Shown here in pieces: positions 7,663 through 15,534 of a stretch of DNA of 21,994 nt; position 1 is the first letter of the stretch, and each line of letters starts with the position of its first letter. The stretch is from NCBI GenBank assembly GCA_031279875.1, contig JAITHS010000406.1, positions 1-21,994 of the forward strand, in the 5' to 3' direction. The stretch is from Tannerella sp. (GTDB lineage: Bacteria; Bacteroidota; Bacteroidia; Bacteroidales; Tannerellaceae). The translations under genes were made by a program, and so were the position numbers. A model generated the notes under the pieces. The model was not told the DNA's origin. It worked only from the letters and a program-made list of their open reading frames with translations, and ran no database searches.

Positions 7663-8472
7663 TTATTTATATTGTTTAAAATTAATATCTTCAATAACGA
7701 GACCGGCTAATGTAAAGCCGAAAATTGCTGTTGTATGGGCTACTGTGCCGTTGATGCGGGCTTTGAGGCTGCACCATTCGTGGTTGACGAGCGACGGGTC
7801 GCCGGGGCCGGTTTGAGACGTCGGGCAGAGGCATTTCTCTGTGCCGCAGGAAGCGTTTCGTCCTTTGTTTTCCAACAGTTCATCGCTGTAAACACACAGA
7901 AATTTGCGTTTCGGCATTTCGGTTTTTTTCAGTTTGCGGCGCAAGGCAGCGGCAAGCGGGCAACCGCTCACTTTCCAAAACTCTGCAACCTGTATTTTAA
8001 GCGGGTTCATCTTCAATGCCGCGCCCATAGAAGAAAAAAACGTCGCCTTAGTGCGCGTGGCGGAGATGATGAGCAGCGCTTTGTTTTGGAGGCTGTCGAT
8101 AGCGTCAATGATATAATCGTAAGCATTGAGGTCGAAAAAATCGCTCGTTTCCAGACTGTAAATCATCTGCAAAGCATTAATTTCGGCTTTGGGATTGATA
8201 GCCAGCAGATTATCACGCAACGCCTCAACCTTAACCCGACCTACGGTAAGGGTATTTGCCATCGACTGCCGATTGATGTTAGTAACGCAGATACGGTCGG
8301 AATCAACGATTGTGAGATGCCTGATGCCGGAGCGGATAAGGCTTTCGGCACACCAACTGCCTACGCCGCCTGTGCCGAATATTATGACTTTGGCTTCGGC
8401 AATACGCTGCATAACTTCGTTGCCCAGCAGTAATGTTGTCCGGTTAAAGATTCCTTGTTCTATGGCAGTCAT
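7663..8472 (-). CDS. tcdA: tRNA threonylcarbamoyladenosine dehydratase (ThiF/E1-like)
   Basis: TcdA activates threonylcarbamoyl-adenosine at tRNA position 37 with ATP and cyclises it to ct6A, improving decoding of ANN codons. The 269-residue protein has the E1-like fold: the glycine-rich G33TGGVGS39 nucleotide loop, the acidic pair D57/D59 (IVDSDR), and TNINRQ at about 64-69. The later part has [18 protein letters not shown], in the position of the family's ADI..T..DPLA segment. Length is normal for the family. Its ATG overlaps the stop of the phosphorylase gene (ATGA), so the two are probably translationally coupled. Confidence 0.92.
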   Translation of the reverse strand: MTAIEQGIFNRTTLLLGNEVMQRIAEAKVIIFGTGGVGSWCAESLIRSGIRHLTIVDSDRICVTNINRQSMANTLTVGRVKVEALRDNLLAINPKAEINALQMIYSLETSDFFDLNAYDYIIDAIDSLQNKALLIISATRTKATFFSSMGAALKMNPLKIQVAEFWKVSGCPLAAALRRKLKKTEMPKRKFLCVYSDELLENKGRNASCGTEKCLCPTSQTGPGDPSLVNHEWCSLKARINGTVAHTTAIFGFTLAGLVIEDINFKQYK

Positions 8473-9275
8473 CTCCTGATTATCAGTTCTTTAAACAACA
8501 TCACCACATTGTCGGCGGCTTTTGCTGCGGCATGGATAACGTCTTCGCCGCTGTTGGCGAAATCATGCGCAAAATGATGTCCTTCGTTGGATATTACCGA
8601 CAAGCCGAAAACTTTCATCCCTGCGTGGCGGGCTACTATAACTTCTGCTACGGTGCTCATCCCAACAGCATCACCGCCTATTTTTCCGCAGAAAGCATAC
8701 TCGGCGGGCGTCTCAAACGACGGTCCGGTAAGCCCAACATAGACGCCTTTACGCAACACGAGGCCTTTTTCGGCGGCAATTTCGTCGGCAAGCGCTATCA
8801 GCGACCTGTCATAAGCGTGCGTCATATCGGGGAAGCGAATACCGAAACGGTCGTCGTTTTGCCCTACAAGCGGGTTGGGCGCAAGGTTGATATGATCGGT
8901 AATAACCATCAAATCGCCGACACGAAACGTATGATTTATACCTCCTGCCGCATTGGTAATCAGAAGATTACGTACTCCAAGCAATTTCATCACCCTTACC
9001 GGAAACGTTACCTCCTGCATCGAATATCCCTCGTAGTAATGAAACCGTCCCTGCATAACGAGGATGTGTTTGCCGTTAAGCGATCCGCAAAGCAGATTGC
9101 CTTTATGTCCTGTTGCTGTTGACTTTACGAAGCCGGGTATTTCACTGTATGGTATAACAGTCTTATTATCAATGCTATCAACAAGCGAACCGAGACCGCT
9201 TCCGAGAATTAAAGCCGTATCAGGTATGTTTTGAATATGTTCTGCAATAAAATTTGCACTTTTGATATAATCCAT
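8469..9275 (-). CDS. punA: Purine nucleoside phosphorylase (trimeric PNP, inosine/guanosine type)
   Basis: PNP splits purine nucleosides with phosphate, giving free base and ribose-1-phosphate for purine salvage in the cytoplasm. The 268-residue protein carries the trimeric-PNP motifs: G25SGLG29 (phosphate loop), R77 and H79 in [13 protein letters not shown] at 108-112, [12 protein letters not shown] at 181-192 with E188, [14 protein letters not shown] at 204-217 with M206, and N230 in SVISN (purine-contact position). No key residue is missing. It is the first gene of the minus-strand operon and has its own promoter. The symbol follows common usage for this family and may differ in this species. 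Confidence 0.92.
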   Translation of the reverse strand: MDYIKSANFIAEHIQNIPDTALILGSGLGSLVDSIDNKTVIPYSEIPGFVKSTATGHKGNLLCGSLNGKHILVMQGRFHYYEGYSMQEVTFPVRVMKLLGVRNLLITNAAGGINHTFRVGDLMVITDHINLAPNPLVGQNDDRFGIRFPDMTHAYDRSLIALADEIAAEKGLVLRKGVYVGLTGPSFETPAEYAFCGKIGGDAVGMSTVAEVIVARHAGMKVFGLSVISNEGHHFAHDFANSGEDVIHAAAKAADNVVMLFKELIIRR

Positions 9276-9285
9276 AAATTGGCTG

Positions 9286-9293
9286 CAAAGTTA
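9286..9293 (-). promoter_or_regulatory. Bacteroidota promoter (-7 box) for the PNP-TcdA-dehydrogenase operon
   Basis: On the minus strand this reads TAACTTTG, an exact TAnnTTTG match, 10 bases upstream of the PNP start codon. The leader would be nearly absent. No clear TTTG -33 box is seen. It is the same octamer as the parE -7 box. Confidence 0.6.
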
Positions 9294-9314
9294 CAAAAAA
9301 ATCATTGATTTTAG

Positions 9315-9343
9315 TTTGTTGATAAAATTTTTTTGTATATTTG
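9315..9343 (+). promoter_or_regulatory. Bacteroidota promoter for the Rpn nuclease gene
   Basis: TTTG at 9315-9318 and TATATTTG at 9336-9343 match the -33 and -7 boxes, with a 17-base spacer that is slightly shorter than the usual 19-21. The -7 box lies 23 bases before the ATG at 9367. It overlaps the upstream region of the divergent PNP promoter. Confidence 0.6.
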
Positions 9344-9366
9344 CGGCACATTTAAAATTGATTATT

Positions 9367-10359
9367 ATGGAAAAGAAAAAGAAACAATCGCTAAAACCCC
9401 AAGAGGGAGAACGCATACAGCGAAACATGATACGCTTTGACTGGGCGTTGAAACGCCTGTTACGCAATAAAGCCAACTACGTAGTGTTGGAAGGATTTTT
9501 GAGCGTGTTGTTGAACCAACAAATTACTATTAAAACTATTAAAGACCCGGAAGGTAACAAACAGACAGAAGAAGATAAGTACAATCGTGTTGACATACTT
9601 TGCGAAAACGACAAAAATGAGTTGTTAATTATAGAATTACAAAACAACAGTGAAGCCGATTACTTCTTTCGTATGCAATATGCTGTTGCCAAGGCTATTT
9701 CGGAACATCTCCGTTCCGGAGATAAATATGAAAAAGTTCGCAAGGTATATCACATTAATATTGTTTATTTTGAACTCGGAGTAGGAAAAGACTATGTTTA
9801 TCACGGCACAAACAACTTTGTAGGGATTCATCTCAACGATATTCTTCAACTGACGCCAAGTCAACGCAAGTTTTTGGGTAAAACGGATATATCCGAAATA
9901 TTTCCGGAATATTATATCCTTAAAGTTAACGGTTTTGATGATGTTGCAAAAAACAGCCTCGACGAATGGATATATTTTCTTAAAAACAGTGCTATTCCGG
10001 ACAGTTTCAGTGCTCCGGGTCTTGAAGAGGCGCGTCTTGTATTGATGCGCGACCGTATGACGCCGGAAGAAAAGTCCGATTACGACAATCATATGCAAAA
10101 TGTTATGTATAAAAACAGTATGATGGTTACCAAAATATTCGAATTGCAATATGCAAAAGACGAAGGACGGGAAGAAGGACGGCAAGAGGGACGGGAAGAA
10201 GGACGGGAAGAAGGACGGGAAGAAGAACGCCGACTGCTGGAACCGGTAATAGAGGAGCAAAAACGAGCATTAGAGGCAAAAGACCAAGCCATTAACGATA
10301 TTAAAAAAGAAATTGAACTTTTACGGAAACAGTTGAAAGACGAAGATAAGCAAAAATGA
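9367..10359 (+). CDS. Rpn-family PD-(D/E)XK nuclease / putative transposase (PDDEXK_2-like)
   Basis: The 330-residue protein resembles the Rpn/PD-(D/E)XK nuclease-transposase group. Some members nick DNA and promote recombination, and some act in phage defence. The nuclease core shows D76 in NRVDILCEN and E90-L-Q92 in LLIIELQN, the D...ExQ form of the active site. The beginning IRFDWALKRLLRN, then the later FRMQYAVAKAISEH, is typical. Residues 266-285 are a tetrapeptide repeat (EGRE/EGRQ) and 286-330 look like a charged coiled coil. I chose the ATG at 9367. An upstream TTG at 9316 would place the promoter inside the gene. It is monocistronic by appearance; no terminal inverted repeats were found, so mobility is not shown. 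Confidence 0.85.
   Translation: MEKKKKQSLKPQEGERIQRNMIRFDWALKRLLRNKANYVVLEGFLSVLLNQQITIKTIKDPEGNKQTEEDKYNRVDILCENDKNELLIIELQNNSEADYFFRMQYAVAKAISEHLRSGDKYEKVRKVYHINIVYFELGVGKDYVYHGTNNFVGIHLNDILQLTPSQRKFLGKTDISEIFPEYYILKVNGFDDVAKNSLDEWIYFLKNSAIPDSFSAPGLEEARLVLMRDRMTPEEKSDYDNHMQNVMYKNSMMVTKIFELQYAKDEGREEGRQEGREEGREEGREEERRLLEPVIEEQKRALEAKDQAINDIKKEIELLRKQLKDEDKQK
10162..10221 (+). repeat. 12-bp tandem repeat coding for EGRE units in the Rpn gene
   Basis: Five near-identical 12-base units (consensus GAAGGACGGGAA) are followed by one degenerate copy. The unit is four codons, so copy-number change would lengthen or shorten the protein without a frameshift, unlike the octamer array at 4446-4709. 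Confidence 0.9.
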
Positions 10360-10377
10360 TATTTAAAAAAGTCGTTT

Positions 10378-10385
10378 TATCTTTG
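10378..10385 (+). promoter_or_regulatory. Bacteroidota promoter (-7 box) for the sigma/FecR/SusCD operon
   Basis: TATCTTTG is an exact TAnnTTTG match, 41 bases before the sigma factor start and 18 bases after the Rpn stop. No firm -33 box is seen. It implies that basal sigma factor expression comes from the primary sigma factor. Confidence 0.6.
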
Positions 10386-10426
10386 CACCGATTTTGCCTT
10401 AGTGAACGAAAAATACGACGACTGCA

Positions 10427-10951
10427 ATGATGAAAATCGACCGAATATACAAAGAACACGCGCGTGCTATGTTTTTATATGCCCGTCAACTTGGTTTTGA
10501 CAGGGATATGGCTTTGGACGCTATTCATGATGTATTTTGTATTATGCTCGAAAAACCCGAACTTGTTGATAAGGTTGACAATATGCACTATTATCTCTGT
10601 AAAGCGATTAGAAACAGATTGTTAAACATGCTCAAAGAGCAACTTTCCGCAATTGATTTGCCCGATGAGACGGAAGATAGCAACAGCGTCGGCGAAATGT
10701 TTGCCGAAGTCGTTACAATTGAAGACGAAATAATCCGTTGCGAGGAAGAAGATGCCATTAAACGCAAAGTCAGGCAATTACTCGACAGTTTGCCGTCGCG
10801 ACGCCGTGAAGTACTGTTTTTGCGATATATCCAAGAACTTGATTATGAGCCGATTGCCAATATGATGAAAATTCCTGTCGCCGCCTGCCGCAAACTCCAT
10901 TACAAAGCAATGTTGCAACTGCGCGACGGCATAGAACAGAATAAATTATGA
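10427..10951 (+). CDS. ECF-family RNA polymerase sigma factor (FecI-like, SusCD-linked)
   Basis: This 174-residue sigma factor would direct transcription of the downstream uptake operon when released from FecR. Region 2 spans about residues 5-75 (ARAMFLYARQLGFDRDMALDA, IHDVFCIMLEKP). Region 4 spans about 113-165 (LDSLPSRRREVLFLRY, then DYEPIANMMKIPVAACRKLHYKA). ATG codons at 10427 and 10430 are both possible starts and change one residue only. It precedes fecR, susC and susD on the same strand, the usual order for Bacteroidales sigma/anti-sigma-controlled loci. It differs clearly from the other ECF sigma in this window and so should have a separate regulon. Confidence 0.9.
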   Translation: MMKIDRIYKEHARAMFLYARQLGFDRDMALDAIHDVFCIMLEKPELVDKVDNMHYYLCKAIRNRLLNMLKEQLSAIDLPDETEDSNSVGEMFAEVVTIEDEIIRCEEEDAIKRKVRQLLDSLPSRRREVLFLRYIQELDYEPIANMMKIPVAACRKLHYKAMLQLRDGIEQNKL

Positions 10952-10991
10952 ATTTTTAACATCTCAAAGGGGCATAAATGAGGTGATAGAT

Positions 10992-11018
10992 TTGTCTTTT
11001 ACGAAAAGGACAATTTTT
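10992..11018 (+). promoter_or_regulatory. Terminator-like hairpin between sigma factor and fecR
   Basis: TTGTCTTTT (10992-11000) pairs with AAAAGGACAA (11004-11013), leaving one bulged G and an ACG loop. Five T residues follow (11014-11018), and fecR starts at 11021. The shape is that of a weak, AT-rich intrinsic terminator or attenuator. The function is inferred. Confidence 0.35.
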
Positions 11019-11020
11019 AT

Positions 11021-12082
11021 ATGACTCTGAAAGAAATAATCAAAGATGCGCTTGACGACAACAATAAACAGATGTCCGAAGCGGATTATGAAAATCTGTG
11101 GCGACGGCTCGAAACATCCGTAGCGAGAAGAAGTGTTATCTCTCGCCGCGACAAGTCGTTTGTTATGAAGCTTTTACCATTTGCTGCTGCCGCTTTTGTT
11201 GCGCTGGCAATAAGTGTAAGTATTACACTTATTAATAAAGAAAAAAATAATCAAATCGACGATAAAGATGTTATAACGGGTGTCAGTCTGGAAGATGAAG
11301 ATATAAAACTTATTAGCGGCGGCAAGGTAGATTCGTACAGTCAAAACGTTGATATACATGTAGGTACGGATGGGTTACTGACTGTTATGGCTGATTCCAC
11401 TACCGAGAAAGCGACCGTAAAAGCAACCAAAATTACAAGTATTATAGTTCCATACGGTAAGAGATCGCGACTTACGCTTGCCGACGGCACAAAAATCATC
11501 ATCAACTCCGGTTCCACGCTGGAATTTCCGGAACGGTTCGACGGTGAGAAATACGAGATAAACATGTCGGGCGAGATATTTGTCGAAGTTAAAAAGGACG
11601 TCAAACGTCAGTTTGTTGTACATACTGCCGAAATGGACATAACGGCTTATGGAACAACGTTTAACGTATCGTCATACGGCGACAGAAGAGAGGCACCGTC
11701 GGTAGTTTTGGTAGAAGGAAAGACAGGAGTTAGAATGACGCACAACCGCAACGAAACAAGTGAAATCATCATGCTACCCAACGAAATGGTTATATATCAG
11801 AATAATACAATCAACAAGCAAGCCGTTGACGTTAAAAAACACATCAGTTGGAAAGACGGATATATCTTTTTGGACGACACTCCGATACCAGAAGTGTTGA
11901 AAAAAATAGAGCAATACTACAATATGTCGTTCGACATCAAGGAAAGCGTTGAACTGCAAAACATTAAGTGCGTCGGCAAACTGTTCCTGTCGGCAAACAT
12001 CGACAACGTGATGACAACAATATCTCGTTTATCATCAACACGTTACCGTCGCCAAGACAACAAAATCATAATAGAATACTAA
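11021..12082 (+). CDS. FecR-family anti-sigma factor
   Basis: FecR-type proteins hold an ECF sigma factor at the inner membrane and release or activate it when the partner outer-membrane transporter binds substrate. In this 353-residue protein, residues 1-45 form a short cytoplasmic sigma-binding tail, about 51-72 (LLPFAAAAFVALAISVSITL) the membrane helix, and the rest lies in the periplasm. The FecR domain covers about 140-235 (VPYGKRSRLTLADGTKIIIN, then EIFVEVKKD and TAYGTTFNV). The C-terminal DUF4974-like domain covers about 285-353 (DTPIPEVLKKIEQYYNMSFD). The susC start lies only 14 bases after its stop, so there is no room for a separate promoter between them. Confidence 0.92.
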   Translation: MTLKEIIKDALDDNNKQMSEADYENLWRRLETSVARRSVISRRDKSFVMKLLPFAAAAFVALAISVSITLINKEKNNQIDDKDVITGVSLEDEDIKLISGGKVDSYSQNVDIHVGTDGLLTVMADSTTEKATVKATKITSIIVPYGKRSRLTLADGTKIIINSGSTLEFPERFDGEKYEINMSGEIFVEVKKDVKRQFVVHTAEMDITAYGTTFNVSSYGDRREAPSVVLVEGKTGVRMTHNRNETSEIIMLPNEMVIYQNNTINKQAVDVKKHISWKDGYIFLDDTPIPEVLKKIEQYYNMSFDIKESVELQNIKCVGKLFLSANIDNVMTTISRLSSTRYRRQDNKIIIEY

Positions 12083-12096
12083 CCAACAAATCGTTT

Positions 12097-15000
12097 ATGA
12101 AAAAAAACAGAATTACAATTTTTATGTTAGTCATCGGAATAAACACAGCCTTTGCGTTTCAGTCGATGTCTCAAAGGGGAGATTTCTCGTTTAACCTAAA
12201 AAACACGGCTATAAGCGAGATTATCAATCTTATAGAGGAAGGCAGCGACTACGTTTTCGTGTTTACCGAAAATCTTGTGGGCAATGAATTGAGCCGCAAG
12301 ATGGACATCAAAGCCGACCATGACGAACTAATCGTCGTACTCGACAAACTTTTCGCCAACACTGCGCTGACGTACAACATTTTAGACCGTCAAGTAGTGC
12401 TGTTTCGGGCTGATGAGACGAAGAAAACAAACCCCGACAAGGTTGAATCGTGGCAACAACCAGGCACAAAGACCGTCAAAGGTACAGTAACGGATGCGAC
12501 CGGCGAGCCGCTGGCCGGCGCTACCGTAACGGTTAAAGGCACTACACGCGGCGTTATTACCGACAACAACGGCATGTACGCCATTGATGTAACGCCGTCG
12601 AACGTGCTGATAGTAGCCTATCTGGGCATGAAGACGCAGACAATTGATGTCGGCTCACAGTCGGTTATCAACGTTATACTTCAAGAACTGACTTCCGAGT
12701 TAGACGAAGTAACCGTCGTAGCATTCGGCAAGCAAAAAAAGGAAAGCGTCATTTCATCCATCACCACAGTCAACACCAAAGACCTGAAAGTACCGTCAAG
12801 CAACCTGACGACTGCTTTTGCGGGTCGCGTGGCGGGTCTTATCTCGTATCAGACATCAGGTGAGCCGGGACAGGACAACGCATCATTCTTTATCAGAGGC
12901 ATCACGACTTTTGGCGCCGACGCCAAGAAAGACCCACTGATACTCATCGACGGCGTTGAACTCAACACCGACGACCTTGCACGACTTAATACCGACGACA
13001 TCGCCTCGTTCTCAATTATGAAAGACGCTACAGCGACAGCCGTTTACGGCGCACGCGGCGCTAACGGCGTCATATTGGTAACGACTAAAGAAGGACGCGA
13101 AGGCAAGGCACAGGTCAACGTCAGGATAGAACATTCGTTTTCTAATCCGACGCAGATGGTACAACTTACCGACCCTGTAACCTACATGAAAATGCACAAC
13201 GAAGCCATCCTGACGCGCGACCCAAATGGTGTCAGAATGTACTCGGCAGAGAAGATAGCCATGACAGAGCGCGGCCAATATCCCGATTTCTTCCCTGCAA
13301 CCGACTGGTACAAGGCCATGTTTAACAATTATGCCATCAACGAACGCGCCAATATCAGTGTCAGCGGCGGAGGCACGGTAGCCAGATATTACGTAGCCGC
13401 TAATATAACGCAAGATAATGGTAATTTGAAAGTTGATAAACGCAACAATTTCAATTCAAACATCGACTTGACAAAATACGCAGTAAGGTCGAATGTCAAC
13501 GTCAATGTAACAAAAACAACAGAATTAATTCTCCGTTTGAGTTCCACGTTCGATGAGTATCGCGGGCCTTTTGACGGTGGTTCGGGCATGTATCGCAAAG
13601 TAGTACAGGCTAACCCCGTGTATTTCAAGCCCTATTACGAGCCGGACGAGAATTTTAGTTATGTTGACCACTTGCTTTTCGGAAATTATACGACTGCCGA
13701 CTATATCAACCCATACGCCGAAGCACTAAAAGGATACCGCGATTACAGCAAAAACATGACTATGACACAGTTTGAATTGAAGCAAAAATTAGATATGCTG
13801 ACCGACGGTCTTTCTTTTCGTACTATGATTAATATGAACCGTTTTTCGGAATTTACCGTCTATCGTTCATACAAGCCTTTTTACTACAGTATTGATACAT
13901 ACGACCTTAACACTCGCGACTATACACTGAAATGTCTCAATCCTGCCGTCGGCAACACATTTCTGAACTATTCGCCCGGCCAGCGCAATATCAACACCGT
14001 GTTTTATCTTGAATCGGCGCTTGATTATAGCAAGATAATCAACGAGAAACACAACCTCAACGGAATGCTTGTTTACATAATGCGTCAGGAGAAATCTGGT
14101 GTTGCCGACAATCTGCAACTATCGCTTCCCAACCGCAATCTGGGCTTGTCGGGACGTATGGCTTACAACTATGACAGTCGTTATTTCGGAGAGTTCAACT
14201 TCGGATACAACGGCTCCGAGCGTTTTGCCGAATCCCACCGCTGGGGCTTCTTCCCGTCGGTAGGCGCCGCATGGATGCTTTCCAACGAGATATTCTTCGA
14301 GCCGCTAAAAAATATCATATCCCAGTTCAAAATTAAAGCCACATACGGCATGGTAGGCAACGACGCCATAGGCAGCAACAACGACCGTTTCTACTATCTG
14401 TCGCAGATAGACATGAACGCTTCCAAACCTGTGGGTTGGGGACCGATGCTTAATTACAGTCCTCCCGGAATATCCGTTTCGCGTTATGCCAACGACAGGA
14501 TAGGATGGGAAACGGCATACAAAACTAATGTAGGTCTTGAAGTAGCCATTAAAGGCGGTTTCTCTGCAAATATCGACATTTTCCACGAGAGACGCGAGAA
14601 CATACTGCTGACACGTGTCATACCCCAAACGATGGGTATTCTTCCCTCTATCAAGGCTAATCTTGGCGTCGGTAGCGGTAGCGGCGTTGATGTGGAACTC
14701 AACTACGAAAAACATTTCAGTCCTGATTTCTACATGACTGGTCGCGGTACATTCACGTATGCAACAAGCAAAGTGCTGGAATGGGAAGAACCCGACTATT
14801 CGCAAACACCGTGGCGCTCGCGCGTGGGCTACAACATCAATCAACAGTGGGGATATATCGCCGAGCGCCTCTTTGTAGATGAATATGAAGTAACAAACTC
14901 GCCTACACAGTTCGGACGAGTTATGGGTGGCGACATCAAATATCGTGATATTAACGGCGACGGTACCATATCAGCTATTGATCAGGTGCCGATAGGCTTC

Positions 15001-15522
15001 CCAACAGTGCCGGAAATCAACTACGGCTTCGGCTTGACTACCGGCTTCAAAGGGTTAGACTGCTCGTTCTTCTTTCAAGGCTCCGGCAGGCAGTCGTTCT
15101 GGCTCACGACCAGCGGTAACAGCAATATTGTACCATTCCTTGACGGCGATTCCAACGACGGCTTAGTAGGTCAAAATGCCGTAATACAGGCTATCGCCAA
15201 AGACTACTGGACTGAAAGCAACCGTAACTCGTATGCCTTCTGGCCGCGTCTCGCTACATATTCGGTTACAAACAACAACTATAGAAGCACATGGTTTATG
15301 CAGGATGCCTCTTTCATTCGCATGAAATCGTTTGAAATAGGCTATGCCCTGCCGCTTAATCTTGTTAAGAAAGTCTATATGAACAATTTGAGAATATATT
15401 TGAGCGGCACTAACCTGTTTTGTATCAGCCCGTTCAAACTGTGGGATCCTGAAATGGCAGGTAACGGTCTGGGTTATCCATTACAGAGAGTTTTTAATTT
15501 AGGATTAAATGTTAATTTTTAA
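12097..15522 (+). CDS. susC-like: SusC/RagA-family TonB-dependent outer-membrane transporter with N-terminal STN signalling domain
   Basis: This 1141-residue outer-membrane importer works with SusD as a lidded complex powered by TonB. The signal peptide is about residues 1-20 (ITIFMLVIGINTAFA). The STN domain (about 29-104, FSFNLKNTAISEIINLIEEG) is the domain that contacts FecR anti-sigma factors. The carboxypeptidase-like beta-sandwich is about 127-197 (VKGTVTDATGEPLAGATVTV). A TonB-box-like LDEVTVVAFG lies at 202-211, and the plug follows, with DPLILIDGVEL and IMKDATATAVYGARGANGVI. The remainder is the barrel, ending in a Phe-terminated strand (LGLNVNF). The frame is open back to 11968 inside fecR; the ATG at 12097 gives a proper signal peptide. 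The ligand cannot be read from sequence. Confidence 0.95.
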   Translation: MKKNRITIFMLVIGINTAFAFQSMSQRGDFSFNLKNTAISEIINLIEEGSDYVFVFTENLVGNELSRKMDIKADHDELIVVLDKLFANTALTYNILDRQVVLFRADETKKTNPDKVESWQQPGTKTVKGTVTDATGEPLAGATVTVKGTTRGVITDNNGMYAIDVTPSNVLIVAYLGMKTQTIDVGSQSVINVILQELTSELDEVTVVAFGKQKKESVISSITTVNTKDLKVPSSNLTTAFAGRVAGLISYQTSGEPGQDNASFFIRGITTFGADAKKDPLILIDGVELNTDDLARLNTDDIASFSIMKDATATAVYGARGANGVILVTTKEGREGKAQVNVRIEHSFSNPTQMVQLTDPVTYMKMHNEAILTRDPNGVRMYSAEKIAMTERGQYPDFFPATDWYKAMFNNYAINERANISVSGGGTVARYYVAANITQDNGNLKVDKRNNFNSNIDLTKYAVRSNVNVNVTKTTELILRLSSTFDEYRGPFDGGSGMYRKVVQANPVYFKPYYEPDENFSYVDHLLFGNYTTADYINPYAEALKGYRDYSKNMTMTQFELKQKLDMLTDGLSFRTMINMNRFSEFTVYRSYKPFYYSIDTYDLNTRDYTLKCLNPAVGNTFLNYSPGQRNINTVFYLESALDYSKIINEKHNLNGMLVYIMRQEKSGVADNLQLSLPNRNLGLSGRMAYNYDSRYFGEFNFGYNGSERFAESHRWGFFPSVGAAWMLSNEIFFEPLKNIISQFKIKATYGMVGNDAIGSNNDRFYYLSQIDMNASKPVGWGPMLNYSPPGISVSRYANDRIGWETAYKTNVGLEVAIKGGFSANIDIFHERRENILLTRVIPQTMGILPSIKANLGVGSGSGVDVELNYEKHFSPDFYMTGRGTFTYATSKVLEWEEPDYSQTPWRSRVGYNINQQWGYIAERLFVDEYEVTNSPTQFGRVMGGDIKYRDINGDGTISAIDQVPIGFPTVPEINYGFGLTTGFKGLDCSFFFQGSGRQSFWLTTSGNSNIVPFLDGDSNDGLVGQNAVIQAIAKDYWTESNRNSYAFWPRLATYSVTNNNYRSTWFMQDASFIRMKSFEIGYALPLNLVKKVYMNNLRIYLSGTNLFCISPFKLWDPEMAGNGLGYPLQRVFNLGLNVNF

Positions 15523-15534
15523 TTGTATAGAATT

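Noticed and set aside
7735..8433. 232-codon plus-strand ORF opposite tcdA, with similar plus-strand ORFs at 6714-7325 and 8532-9122
   Set aside because: They are antisense shadows of the well-supported minus-strand operon and show no domains or promoters.
9367..10359. Rpn gene as an insertion sequence with ends
   Set aside because: No terminal inverted repeats or target-site duplication can be seen, and the gene has its own well-placed promoter.
11968..12096. N-terminal extension of SusC into fecR
   Set aside because: The added residues are out-of-frame fecR sequence, and the ATG at 12097 gives a normal signal peptide.
12083..12096. A sigma-dependent promoter between fecR and susC
   Set aside because: Only 14 bases separate the genes, and they contain no promoter element.
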